Positions 1-6,560 of a stretch of DNA of 6,560 nucleotides are shown here, piece by piece; position 1 is the first letter of the stretch, and every line of letters starts with the position of its first letter. Below the pieces are notes generated by a model, which worked only from the letters and a program-made list of their open reading frames with translations, did not search any database and was not told the DNA's origin. A program made the translations under genes and the position numbers. This stretch comes from Ga0074130 sp964499485 (GTDB lineage: Bacteria; Pseudomonadota; Gammaproteobacteria; Burkholderiales; Rhodocyclaceae), in assembly GCA_964499485.1 (NCBI GenBank), contig CAZCLF010000059.1:1-6560 (forward strand), written 5' to 3'.

Positions 1-1385
1 ACGCTTTGTCCGTCCTTGCCGCAGGTGCCGACACCTGGGTCAAGCGCCATATCGTTACCGATCATGGAGACACGCTTCAGCACTTCTGGTCCGCTACCAA
101 TCAGAGTGGCGCCCTTGACTGGGTAGGTAATCTTGCCGTTTTCGATCATGTAGGCCTCAGCAGCCGAGAACACGAATTTACCGCTGGTGATGTCCACCTG
201 ACCACCACCAAAGTTGGCCGCATACAGACCATGCTTAACTGACTTGATGATCTCTGCCGGATCCTTGTCGCCGTTCAGCATGTAGGTATTGGTCATGCGT
301 GGCATGGGCAGATGAGCATAGGATTCACGGCGACCATTACCGGTCAGCGGCACGCCCATCAGGCGGGCGTTGAGCGAGTCTTGAATGTAACCCTTGAGAA
401 TGCCGTCTTCGATCAGCACCGTGCGTTGGGTCGGGTTGCCTTCGTCATCAATCGTCAGCGAGCCGCGACGATTTTCCAGCGTGCCATCATCGACCACGGT
501 GACGCCCTTGGCTGCGACTTGCTCGCCGATACGGCCGGCAAATGCCGAGCTGCCTTTACGATTGAAGTCGCCTTCTAGACCGTGACCAATCGCTTCATGC
601 AGCAGGATGCCAGGCCAGCCATTACCCAGCACCACCGTCATGGTGCCTGCCGGTGCCGGCTTGGCACGCAGGTTAACTTCAGCCTGATGCACAGCCTTGG
701 CGGCGTAATCCTGCAGCACGGCATCGGTAAAGTGGCCGTAGTCGAAACGACCACCACCACCAGATGAACCTTGTTCGCGTTTGCCGTTCTCTTCCATGAT
801 CACGGTCACCGAGACGCGCACCAACGGGCGTACGTCGGCAGCGAGATGGCCATCGGAGCGTGCCACCATGATGACTTCCCAGGTGCCAGCGATACTCGCC
901 ATGACTTCAACCACACGGGTGTCGATCTTGCGCGCAAAGCCTTCAAGGCGCTCAAGCAAAGCGACTTTTTCAGTGTCTTGTAGTGAGGCGATTGGGTCCA
1001 TCGCGGCATACAGTGGGACCCGAAGTGCACTGCGCTTCAGCGCTGCGGGCACGCCGCTATAGCCTTGCGCGCCAATCGCGCGCGTAGCTTCGGCTGCGCC
1101 GAGCAGCGCCGACATGCTGATGTCGTCGGAGTAGGCAAAGGCGGTTTTCTCACCACTGATGGCGCGCACGCCCACACCTTGTTCGATATTGAAGCTGCCC
1201 GATTTAACGATGCCTTCTTCCAAGCTCCAGCCTTCGGAACGGCTGTATTGGAAATACAGGTCAGCGTAGTCGAGGTTGTGGCCGAAGAGCGAACCAAAGA
1301 CGCGATCCAGTTTGCTTGGGTTGAGATCGTAAGGCGCGAGCAGGCATTGTTCGGCGGTGTGCAGGAGCGAGGTGTTTGCAGTCAT
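1..1385 (-). CDS. tldD: TldD, metalloprotease subunit of the TldD/TldE (PmbA) complex, 3' end cut by window edge
   Basis: TldD pairs with TldE (PmbA) to form a zinc protease that degrades unfolded peptides and, in enterobacteria, processes microcin B17 and the antitoxin CcdA; it acts in the cytoplasm. I translated the frame from 1385 to the edge by hand: 461 codons with no stop or frameshift. The zinc-binding HExxxH motif reads HEAIGHGLEGD (His263, Glu264, His268). A glycine-rich SSGGGGRFDYG stretch precedes it. The conserved GNGRRESYAHLPMPRMTNTY segment and FGGGQVDITSGKFVFS follow. Cys455 in GTCGKDGQS matches the conserved C-terminal cysteine that completes the metal site in the Escherichia coli protein. 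The family is about 480 residues, so roughly 20 are missing beyond position 1. The ATG at 1385 gives an N-terminus that aligns with known TldD and lies 8 bp after the nitrilase stop. Its ribosome site is weak (AAAGAAAA), so translational coupling is likely. The partner gene tldE/pmbA is not in the window. Confidence 0.97.
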   Translation of the reverse strand, partial: MTANTSLLHTAEQCLLAPYDLNPSKLDRVFGSLFGHNLDYADLYFQYSRSEGWSLEEGIVKSGSFNIEQGVGVRAISGEKTAFAYSDDISMSALLGAAEATRAIGAQGYSGVPAALKRSALRVPLYAAMDPIASLQDTEKVALLERLEGFARKIDTRVVEVMASIAGTWEVIMVARSDGHLAADVRPLVRVSVTVIMEENGKREQGSSGGGGRFDYGHFTDAVLQDYAAKAVHQAEVNLRAKPAPAGTMTVVLGNGWPGILLHEAIGHGLEGDFNRKGSSAFAGRIGEQVAAKGVTVVDDGTLENRRGSLTIDDEGNPTQRTVLIEDGILKGYIQDSLNARLMGVPLTGNGRRESYAHLPMPRMTNTYMLNGDKDPAEIIKSVKHGLYAANFGGGQVDITSGKFVFSAAEAYMIENGKITYPVKGATLIGSGPEVLKRVSMIGNDMALDPGVGTCGKDGQS

Positions 1386-1393
1386 GTTTTTCT

Positions 1394-2212
1394 TTAGCGT
1401 TTCAGCAGTACGGCATGGTCGAGTGCGGGCAAGTTGCTGCGCACACGGGCAATGCGGGTGGGGTCAATGTCAGCAACGATAACACCGACGTCCTTGTCGC
1501 GGCGGGCCAGAATTTCACCCCAGGGGTCGATGATCATGCTGTTGCCATGGGTCATGCGCCCGGTCGGGTGGCGCCCACCTTGGGCGGGGGCCATGACATA
1601 GCAGAGGTTTTCAATGGCGCGCGCCCGCAGCAGCACCTCCCAGTGGGCCTTGCCCGTGGTCTCGGTAAAGGCCGCGGGCAGGATGAATAGATCGATAGGC
1701 TGATCGGCACCAGCCTGGCGGAAGAGCTCTGGGAAGCGCAAGTCGTAACAAATGCCCAGCCCAATGCGGCCCACCGGAGAATCAAAGGCTACGACGCTTT
1801 CACCCGCTTTGATGGTGCGCGCTTCGTTGTATTCCTCAGTGCCTTTGCGGAAGGCAAAGAGGTGAATTTTGTCGTAGCGCGCGACTTGTTCACCCTGATT
1901 GTCATAGACCAAGCAGGTGTTTAGGAGCTTGTTCGATTCACCCGAGTCGAGGGGCAGGGTGCCGCCCGCAATCCAAATGCCATGCTGTTTTGCGGCGGCG
2001 GAGAGAAAGTTCTGGATCGGACCTTCGCCGGGGCGCTCGCGTGCCGCCAAGCGGGCTTCGTCGCTGGCACCGATGAAGGGGAAGTATTCAGGCAGCGCCA
2101 CCAGTTGTGCGCCTTGTGCGGCAGCTTCTGCAATCAGCTGACCGGCGGTTTCCAGATTCGGTGCCACTTCCGGCCCCGACGTCATTTGTACTGCAGCGAT
2201 GCGGGTGCTCAT
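1394..2212 (-). CDS. Carbon-nitrogen hydrolase, Nit1-like (probable deaminated glutathione amidase)
   Basis: A complete 272-residue member of the nitrilase superfamily, the usual size for the Nit/omega-amidase branch. The catalytic triad is present: Glu42 in LPEYF, Lys115 in YDKIHLF, and Cys155 in GICYDLRFPE; Glu130 may be the second, supporting glutamate. The segments HWEVLLRARAIEN (190-202) and AQGGRH (210-215), then GNSMIIDPWGE (223-233), resemble Nit1 more than Nit2 (omega-amidase). Nit1 and its bacterial equivalent YbeM hydrolyse deaminated glutathione, a side product of transaminases, so a metabolite-repair role in the cytoplasm is the best guess; another small amide substrate is possible. 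No signal peptide is seen. The start ATG overlaps the yhdP stop by 4 bp (ATGA) and is preceded by a good Shine-Dalgarno sequence inside yhdP. tldD follows 8 bp after the TAA stop, so this is the middle gene of a coupled cluster. The family assignment is firm; the substrate is inferred. Confidence 0.95.
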   Translation of the reverse strand: MSTRIAAVQMTSGPEVAPNLETAGQLIAEAAAQGAQLVALPEYFPFIGASDEARLAARERPGEGPIQNFLSAAAKQHGIWIAGGTLPLDSGESNKLLNTCLVYDNQGEQVARYDKIHLFAFRKGTEEYNEARTIKAGESVVAFDSPVGRIGLGICYDLRFPELFRQAGADQPIDLFILPAAFTETTGKAHWEVLLRARAIENLCYVMAPAQGGRHPTGRMTHGNSMIIDPWGEILARRDKDVGVIVADIDPTRIARVRSNLPALDHAVLLKR

Positions 2213-5200
2213 TTGCGTTCGCTCTCCTTGCCTTGTGGTGCATCCTTGCTGCTGCCAATATCTTTGGCGCCGACTTCTTTAACAATTTCTTTATTGATGT
2301 CCTTGCCGGTGTCCACCTTATTCACCTGCGGATCTTCCCACTTACCCGTGACGTTGTATTCAAAGGCAAAGGCCTGATCAATCGGGTCTCGTAATACTTT
2401 TTGCGCCAGCCAAGCGACTGCGCCAACAGCTGGGTTGGCGAGCATGGCGCCGACGGCCAGTGTCTCGCCTAGCGCTGGCTGGACACGCACACGTAAATTC
2501 TGCGTCTCATCGTTGAGATTGACATTGCCCTTCATGCGTACCTTCGCAGCGGGGCCGTTGATGGTCAGCTCGTCGGTATACATGATGCCCTTGGCAATCG
2601 TCATATCGCCGCGGATGCTGTCGAAGGCGAAGCCCTCGCTGAATACATCGCGGAAGTCGAGCGTAATGCGGCGTGGCAGCGACTGAAGACTGAGCACGCC
2701 GAGTAATCGGCCAAAGCCCGGCTCCAGCTTCTTGAACTGACCGTTCTGCATGTCTACCTTGAGCTTGCCATTGAGGCTCGGGTAGTGCGGGCTGAACGGT
2801 GTGTCATTCCAGCTCAGTCGGCCTTCAAGCGTCGCGTTGCCACGACGGATGGCGTCAGCATAGCCAGCACGGGTGAGCAGTTTCTCCAGACTCTTAGCCT
2901 TGAGTTGGAAATTGATCTGCGTGTCCTGCTGCCCCTGATCTGGCCGCCAGCGGCCGTCACCGGTGAGGCTGCCATCGTCGTTGTTGACCGCAAAGCGTGT
3001 ATTCCAGTAGCCATCACGATTGTCGGCATCGAGTGTGACTGCGCCCCAATCCTGTCCGTGGAAATTCAGCTTATCGATACTGATCGCCAGTGCAGGGAGC
3101 TGTTTGACAGATTCTTCACTGATACGTGCGAGCTGAGCGACTTGTTGATTGGCATCTGGAATGATCAATTGCGGGAAGCGTCCACTGATGCGCCCCGGCC
3201 CACCATCATTGCCCGGTACCCAATCGAGCGCGGCGGTCACGCCCTTGCTTCTGAAGTCGCCTTTCCAGTTGCGTCCCGTCTTCTGGGCGGTCAGGCGTAC
3301 ATCCTGCAGAGTGCGATTCATCGCCAGTAGTTCGCTGGTGCGAACATCAATCTGCGTGAAGGGTATAAGTGATTCACTCGAGTGTGCGCTGCCGGCGGCA
3401 GTGGTATTTGCATTTGCTGCTGGGGTGGATGGGCTTAGCATGCGGCGCCAGAAGTCGACATCTACACGTGGCAGTGTTGCGCTCAGGCTGACACCCTGAT
3501 CCGGCATGCGTTGATCCATAGCACCATTTACGCTCAGGAAGCCTCGCTGTACCGTGCCATTGGCGGCTCGCACAAATTGGCCGCGCACCAGCTTGCCGAG
3601 GGCGATTTCGGTTTGTTCGCGGCGGGCTGTGGGGGCCGCTTTTTTGCTACGGCTGGGGGCGTTATCAACGATGGGACGGCGTTCAAAGCGCAGTTCCATC
3701 GGCGTGGTCGCACTCTTGTTGAAGGGCTCAGGCAGGCTGCTAGAGAGACCAACCAGATCAGAATTGATGCGAATGTCGACATCGCTCTTACGGACGGTAA
3801 TCGCACCCTTCCAGCGGCCAGTACCAGAAAGTTGGTCGAACAGCGGGAGCGGATAAATCTTGCGCAGTGCGGGCACATTGAACTGGCCATCCGCAGCAAT
3901 ATCGATCTGTCCGTCTTTCCCTGTAGTCACGCTGACACCGACTGGCGCACCGAGGATGTTAGCGCGCGCATCGCGTACCGTGATGCTATCGCTGTTGAAG
4001 TCCAATACGCCTTTCACCTCGGTGAGTGCAGGCATGGCTGGGTCGACGAGCAGACGGTTGTTGTCAAAGCGGTAGCGGCCCTCAACGCTACTGTCATCGA
4101 TGTGGTGCAAGGTCAGTTTGAGCTTGAGGTCCAGTTCGCCATTGCCGCTCGCCGTCATTGGGGCGGTGAAGTGATTGATGCGTTCACCAACCGGGCTCGT
4201 CTCAATGAACTTGAGGAACTCCTGCGTTGGGCCCGCCGCCTTACCAGTAATCGTGAGCGTCTGGTCGGTGACTGAATCGAGGTCAGCAATTTCCGCACGC
4301 ACACCAGACAGCTGGGTGCCGAGAATCTGCCCCTTGCGTGCGTTGATCTGCATGCCCACGCCAATAAAGGCAAGGTCGCCCTCAATATGCTGAATCAACG
4401 GCCAGCCCGGCGAGGGATTGATGCTCGCATCTTCTGCTTTCACCAAAACCTTGAAGGTGCCTGAGCCATCAGTGAAGGGGAACTTGGCGAGATCGCCCTT
4501 AAGCGTGAGCTTGACGTCCTTTGAGTGGCCGTTGGTAATACCTTGTTTGACCCAGTCGCGGGCATCCTTGTTCACGGCCAGCGGCAGATAACGCCACACT
4601 GCGCGGCCATCGGCACGGGTCAGTTGCGCGCTCAGGTCAATTTCACCGGGCGTGCCCATCTTGCCGCGATAGCGGCCAAGCAGCGTGCCTTCGAGGTCTT
4701 GGTTAGCGATGCGCATGTCTTCGATATTCACATCGTACTTTTGTCCGTCACGCTGCCAACGCAGCTTGGAGTTTAGGCGATGCAGAGGAATATCGGCTTC
4801 AGGAAAAATACTCGGCAGTGATACTTGCGCATTGCGACTATTGAGGATGAGCGTTCCACCTTCATTATCGCCATCAATGCTACCGGTCAGCTTGCGTACA
4901 CCCGGCAGGGTGTCGTAGGAGGCAATGCCGAGGTCGTAAAAATTGCCTTTGATGCTGTACTGCTTGCGTGGTCCGTTCCAGCGCGAAGACAGATTATCAA
5001 TACGGCCTTCTAGCTCTAGCTTATCGAGCAGCTTGCTGTATTCAGCAGGCAAGGGTAGATAGGCAGCGAGAGCATCCAGCTTGCCCAGATCAAGGCTGCT
5101 GCATTGCGCATCCATACGGTTGGGCAGCCCATCGTCGCCCAAGCTCACATTCGCGCTGAAATCCACCGGGCCGAGGGATAGTCCAGCATGCGTCGCCAGC

Positions 5201-6198
5201 GTCAGCTTCCGTGCCTCAACAGAGTAATCACCCTTATCGCGCTGTGCGCTGAGGCGGCCATGCAAGTGATCCAAATCAAGCATGGGCAGGTCGCGGCCTA
5301 GCTTGATCTGTACCCCAGCTAATGCAAGGTCTGCGGTGAAGCCTGTTATTTCCTGCGCCGCAAAATCCACCCACAAGCGTAGTCCACCGCTGCCACGTGG
5401 CAATGTGACGGGGTAGTCCACCCAAGTGCGCCAAATGGCAAGGTCGGCATAGTCCAGCTCGGCATAGACCTGCCCCTTCCAACTATCCAGTTTGTCGAGA
5501 TCACGACCCTTAAAGTCACCACGCAAATCCAGCCGCGCAGCCAGTGCCGGTGGTGGTTCCGCAGTGAAGCCGAAGCGGTGACGATTGCCGCTGTTACGCA
5601 GGTTCAGATTGACCTTGTTCAGCGAGAGCGTCGGCGCCTTGCGTTGTGCGTCGTCCCATTGAATGGTGGCGTCACGGACGATGATCTGGCCTTGGGCGAG
5701 AATCCAGTCAGATGCGCGTGAATCTTCACCTTCGGTGTTGAGCGGCAGACCAGCGATAAAAATCTGGCCATTCACATCACGCCGAATATTGAGCACTGGG
5801 GCATCAATCACCAATCGGTGTAGGCGTACATCCAGATACAGCAGGGACCGCCAGCCGAGAATGGCTTCGACTTCGTTAAAGCCCAGTGCGGGTTGACCTG
5901 CCTTATCGGAAATCTGCAAGTCATTCAGCAGCAGTCGTGGGCGCAGCCCTTGCCAGTCGGCATCAATGCGGTCAATCTTGACCGGCAGTTGTAGTGCAGT
6001 GCTGAGGGCTTGCTCAATGTCCCCGCGGTAATCGGCGATATGCGGCAATACGACATGGCGCAAGGTCAGGAAGATACCGGCAAAAGCCAGATAAGCAATC
6101 AGCAGGGCCCAGCCCAATGGACGTTTGACCTTGCGCCACAAGCTCGACAGCGCCATGCGGGCGAGCTGTAAACGGCTGCGGTCGATGAGTAGACTCAA
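2209..6198 (-). CDS. yhdP: YhdP family protein (TIGR02099-type, AsmA/TamB-like), inner-membrane-anchored lipid transport bridge
   Basis: A 1329-residue protein, close to the roughly 1270 of E. coli YhdP. In E. coli, YhdP, TamB and YdbH are long periplasmic beta-groove proteins that carry phospholipids from inner to outer membrane. Basic residues WRKVKR (21-26) precede a single membrane segment (about 27-46, PLGWALLIAYLAFAGIFLTL), giving an N-in topology with the remainder in the periplasm. The long middle is repetitive beta-strand sequence typical of the AsmA clan. Two probable linkers interrupt it: a basic one near 842-858 (SRSKKAAPTARR) and an Ala/Thr/Asn/Ser-rich one near 915-935. The diagnostic C-terminal block FGRLLGVLSLQSLPRR...FRDVFSEGFAFD begins near 1161. 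A hydrophobic segment lies at 1245-1269, and a Lys/Asp/Glu-rich tail at 1292-1329. The frame opens with TTG at 6198; a TGA at 6220-6222 closes it upstream. The next start is ATG at 6156 (residue 15), which keeps the membrane segment and may be the true one. It is the first gene of the cluster, diverging from glnE. Confidence 0.95.
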   Translation of the reverse strand: MSLLIDRSRLQLARMALSSLWRKVKRPLGWALLIAYLAFAGIFLTLRHVVLPHIADYRGDIEQALSTALQLPVKIDRIDADWQGLRPRLLLNDLQISDKAGQPALGFNEVEAILGWRSLLYLDVRLHRLVIDAPVLNIRRDVNGQIFIAGLPLNTEGEDSRASDWILAQGQIIVRDATIQWDDAQRKAPTLSLNKVNLNLRNSGNRHRFGFTAEPPPALAARLDLRGDFKGRDLDKLDSWKGQVYAELDYADLAIWRTWVDYPVTLPRGSGGLRLWVDFAAQEITGFTADLALAGVQIKLGRDLPMLDLDHLHGRLSAQRDKGDYSVEARKLTLATHAGLSLGPVDFSANVSLGDDGLPNRMDAQCSSLDLGKLDALAAYLPLPAEYSKLLDKLELEGRIDNLSSRWNGPRKQYSIKGNFYDLGIASYDTLPGVRKLTGSIDGDNEGGTLILNSRNAQVSLPSIFPEADIPLHRLNSKLRWQRDGQKYDVNIEDMRIANQDLEGTLLGRYRGKMGTPGEIDLSAQLTRADGRAVWRYLPLAVNKDARDWVKQGITNGHSKDVKLTLKGDLAKFPFTDGSGTFKVLVKAEDASINPSPGWPLIQHIEGDLAFIGVGMQINARKGQILGTQLSGVRAEIADLDSVTDQTLTITGKAAGPTQEFLKFIETSPVGERINHFTAPMTASGNGELDLKLKLTLHHIDDSSVEGRYRFDNNRLLVDPAMPALTEVKGVLDFNSDSITVRDARANILGAPVGVSVTTGKDGQIDIAADGQFNVPALRKIYPLPLFDQLSGTGRWKGAITVRKSDVDIRINSDLVGLSSSLPEPFNKSATTPMELRFERRPIVDNAPSRSKKAAPTARREQTEIALGKLVRGQFVRAANGTVQRGFLSVNGAMDQRMPDQGVSLSATLPRVDVDFWRRMLSPSTPAANANTTAAGSAHSSESLIPFTQIDVRTSELLAMNRTLQDVRLTAQKTGRNWKGDFRSKGVTAALDWVPGNDGGPGRISGRFPQLIIPDANQQVAQLARISEESVKQLPALAISIDKLNFHGQDWGAVTLDADNRDGYWNTRFAVNNDDGSLTGDGRWRPDQGQQDTQINFQLKAKSLEKLLTRAGYADAIRRGNATLEGRLSWNDTPFSPHYPSLNGKLKVDMQNGQFKKLEPGFGRLLGVLSLQSLPRRITLDFRDVFSEGFAFDSIRGDMTIAKGIMYTDELTINGPAAKVRMKGNVNLNDETQNLRVRVQPALGETLAVGAMLANPAVGAVAWLAQKVLRDPIDQAFAFEYNVTGKWEDPQVNKVDTGKDINKEIVKEVGAKDIGSSKDAPQGKESERK
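2223..2229 (-). promoter_or_regulatory. Ribosome binding site of the nitrilase gene, inside the 3' end of yhdP
   Basis: On the minus strand the sequence AAGGAGA lies 10 bases before the nitrilase ATG at 2212, within the last codons of yhdP. It is a near-perfect anti-Shine-Dalgarno match and fixes this start. With the ATGA stop/start overlap it suggests that the gene can be translated by re-initiation after yhdP and also by fresh ribosome loading. Confidence 0.8.
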
Positions 6199-6235
6199 GA
6201 AATGTTCCCGGCTGAGGTATCAGGGTTATGAGTGT

Positions 6236-6264
6236 TTCTGCACGTTCAGGTTCGGTGTGCAGAA
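6236..6264. repeat. 8-bp perfect inverted repeat with 13-bp spacer between the divergent genes
   Basis: TTCTGCAC at 6236-6243 is matched by its exact complement GTGCAGAA at 6257-6264, separated by 13 bases. Centre-to-centre distance of the arms is 21 bp, about two helical turns, which would suit a dimeric DNA-binding protein on one face. As RNA from either strand it could fold into a hairpin, but no run of T follows on either strand, so it is not an intrinsic terminator. It lies 38 bp upstream of the TTG start of yhdP, in the probable 5' leader or promoter of that gene. The spacer also holds a short tandem GTTCAG/GTTCGG. An 8-bp arm pair in 210 bp could arise by chance. Confidence 0.5.
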
Positions 6265-6329
6265 GAAACAAAATGCAAAACTGAGAGCAATCTCCACATC
6301 AACGCACCATCCCTGCTTGGCGCTGACGC

Positions 6330-6335
6330 TAGAAT
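6330..6335 (+). promoter_or_regulatory. Candidate -10 element for the glnE-like gene
   Basis: TAGAAT, in the context CGCTAGAATGC, differs from the consensus -10 TATAAT at one base and lies 73 bp before the ATG at 6409, which would leave a leader of about 65 bases. No good -35 hexamer is found 16-18 bases upstream. An alternative is TTGGCG at 6317-6322 with TATCCC at 6341-6346 (18-base spacing), which has a better -35 but poorer -10. Neither is strong. I found no GG-N10-GC pattern of a sigma-54 promoter at the two places inspected. Confidence 0.25.
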
Positions 6336-6400
6336 GCAGATATCCCCATTTTACCCCACACCACCTTCATGCCATTGGCCTGAAAGCTTGGGGTGCTGAC

Positions 6401-6404
6401 GGAG
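6401..6404 (+). promoter_or_regulatory. Ribosome binding site of the glnE-like gene
   Basis: GGAG lies 4 bases before the ATG at 6409, a slightly short but workable spacing. Because the frame is closed by TGA at 6397-6399, this is the earliest possible start, and the presence of the site supports it. Confidence 0.6.
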
Positions 6405-6408
6405 TCAC

Positions 6409-6560
6409 ATGCCTGAACTTGCTGAAGTCCTCCTGCCCTCGCGTTTTTTGAGCCGCCTGGCGGTTGCTCGACCTGCCATTGCCGCCGAAGTCGCGGCTGC
6501 TTGGCATGCGCCTTTCGATGCCGACAGTCTGAATGCTTGGCTGGCACAGCAGGAAATCAG
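6409..6560 (+). CDS. glnE: Probable glutamine synthetase adenylyltransferase/adenylyl-removing enzyme, N-terminal fragment
   Basis: Only the first 50 codons are present; the frame is open to the window edge. GlnE adds AMP to glutamine synthetase and removes it in response to PII and glutamine, setting nitrogen assimilation. Its paired nucleotidyltransferase domains begin well downstream of this fragment and cannot be checked here. The visible part is alanine- and leucine-rich and helical, with SRFLSRLAVARPAIAAEV (residues 11-28) resembling the helix that opens GlnE proteins (a 'S+FL..L...P.L' pattern), followed by an acidic DADSLNAWLAQQE stretch. The call leans on this weak similarity and on the recalled betaproteobacterial arrangement in which glnE diverges from the yhdP cluster. 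The start is well fixed: GGAG lies 4 bases before the ATG and an in-frame TGA sits at 6397-6399. Another alpha-helical protein cannot be excluded. Confidence 0.7.
   Translation, partial: MPELAEVLLPSRFLSRLAVARPAIAAEVAAAWHAPFDADSLNAWLAQQEI

Larger units (their letters stand above)
6199..6408. other. Divergent intergenic region between yhdP and the glnE-like gene
   Basis: These 210 bases are the only sizeable non-coding stretch in the window and must carry promoters for both directions if the minus-strand genes form one operon. It holds the inverted repeat at 6236-6264, the weak -10 candidate near 6330, and a TGGGG direct repeat spaced 10 bp on the minus strand (6344-6359). No convincing -35/-10 pair was found toward yhdP. 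No tRNA, small RNA with terminator, or coding frame is supported here. Confidence 0.7.

Noticed and set aside
1386..1393. A terminator or promoter between the nitrilase gene and tldD
   Set aside because: Only 8 bases separate the genes, with no stem-loop; the gap is adequate only for translational coupling.
1982..2377. A 131-codon plus-strand open frame spanning the yhdP/nitrilase junction
   Set aside because: It is antisense to both conserved coding sequences and shows no credible protein features of its own beyond a hydrophobic stretch produced by the complement.
2785..3330. A 181-codon plus-strand open frame antisense to yhdP
   Set aside because: Same reasoning: complete overlap with yhdP, no family resemblance, composition explained by the opposite strand.
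3511..4275. A 254-codon open frame on the plus strand, antisense to yhdP
   Set aside because: It lies wholly inside a well-supported minus-strand gene, has no recognisable domain and no promoter or ribosome site that I could see. GC-rich genes often leave long open antisense frames.
6236..6264. The inverted repeat read as an intrinsic terminator
   Set aside because: No T-run follows the second arm on either strand, and it lies upstream of both genes, where a terminator would have nothing to end.
6125..6451. A 108-codon plus-strand open frame covering the divergent intergenic region
   Set aside because: It starts antisense to yhdP and ends inside the glnE-like gene in another frame, with no ribosome site or similarity; it would leave no room for promoters.
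1..6560. A hidden mobile element, defence system, CRISPR array or RNA gene
   Set aside because: Three continuous conserved genes fill nearly the entire window, the single intergenic region is 210 bp, and no spaced direct repeats, transposase, integrase, tRNA or rRNA sequence was recognised.

Overview
The window looks like chromosomal DNA of a betaproteobacterium, possibly of the Neisseriales or Burkholderiales. This rests on protein similarity recalled from known families and on gene order: a glnE-like gene diverging from a yhdP - nitrilase-family - tldD cluster. Species cannot be named from the sequence alone. Coding density is very high and nothing resembles a mobile element, CRISPR array, RNA gene or prophage.

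Layout. Positions 1-6198 are filled by three tightly packed minus-strand genes, read from right to left. The first is a very large AsmA/TamB-like envelope protein (YhdP family, 6198-2209). Its stop codon overlaps the start of a carbon-nitrogen hydrolase of the Nit1 / deaminated-glutathione amidase type (2212-1394) by 4 bp. Eight bases later comes tldD (1385 to beyond position 1), a metalloprotease subunit gene cut by the left edge of the window about 20 codons before its usual end. Positions 6199-6408 are a 210-bp divergent intergenic region holding an 8-bp inverted repeat and weak promoter candidates. From 6409 a plus-strand gene runs off the right edge. Its first 50 codons and its position fit glnE, the glutamine synthetase adenylyltransferase/deadenylase, but no catalytic domain lies in the window.

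The overlap and 8-bp gap argue that yhdP, the nitrilase gene and tldD are one transcription unit with coupled translation. The three products act in different processes: phospholipid traffic to the outer membrane, repair of a damaged glutathione by-product, and processing of small peptides. No shared pathway is evident. The cluster looks like a conserved housekeeping neighbourhood, and I found no convincing undescribed system. The items most worth a second look are the inverted repeat between the divergent genes, the non-ATG start of yhdP, and the lineage-variable linkers and charged tail of the YhdP protein.
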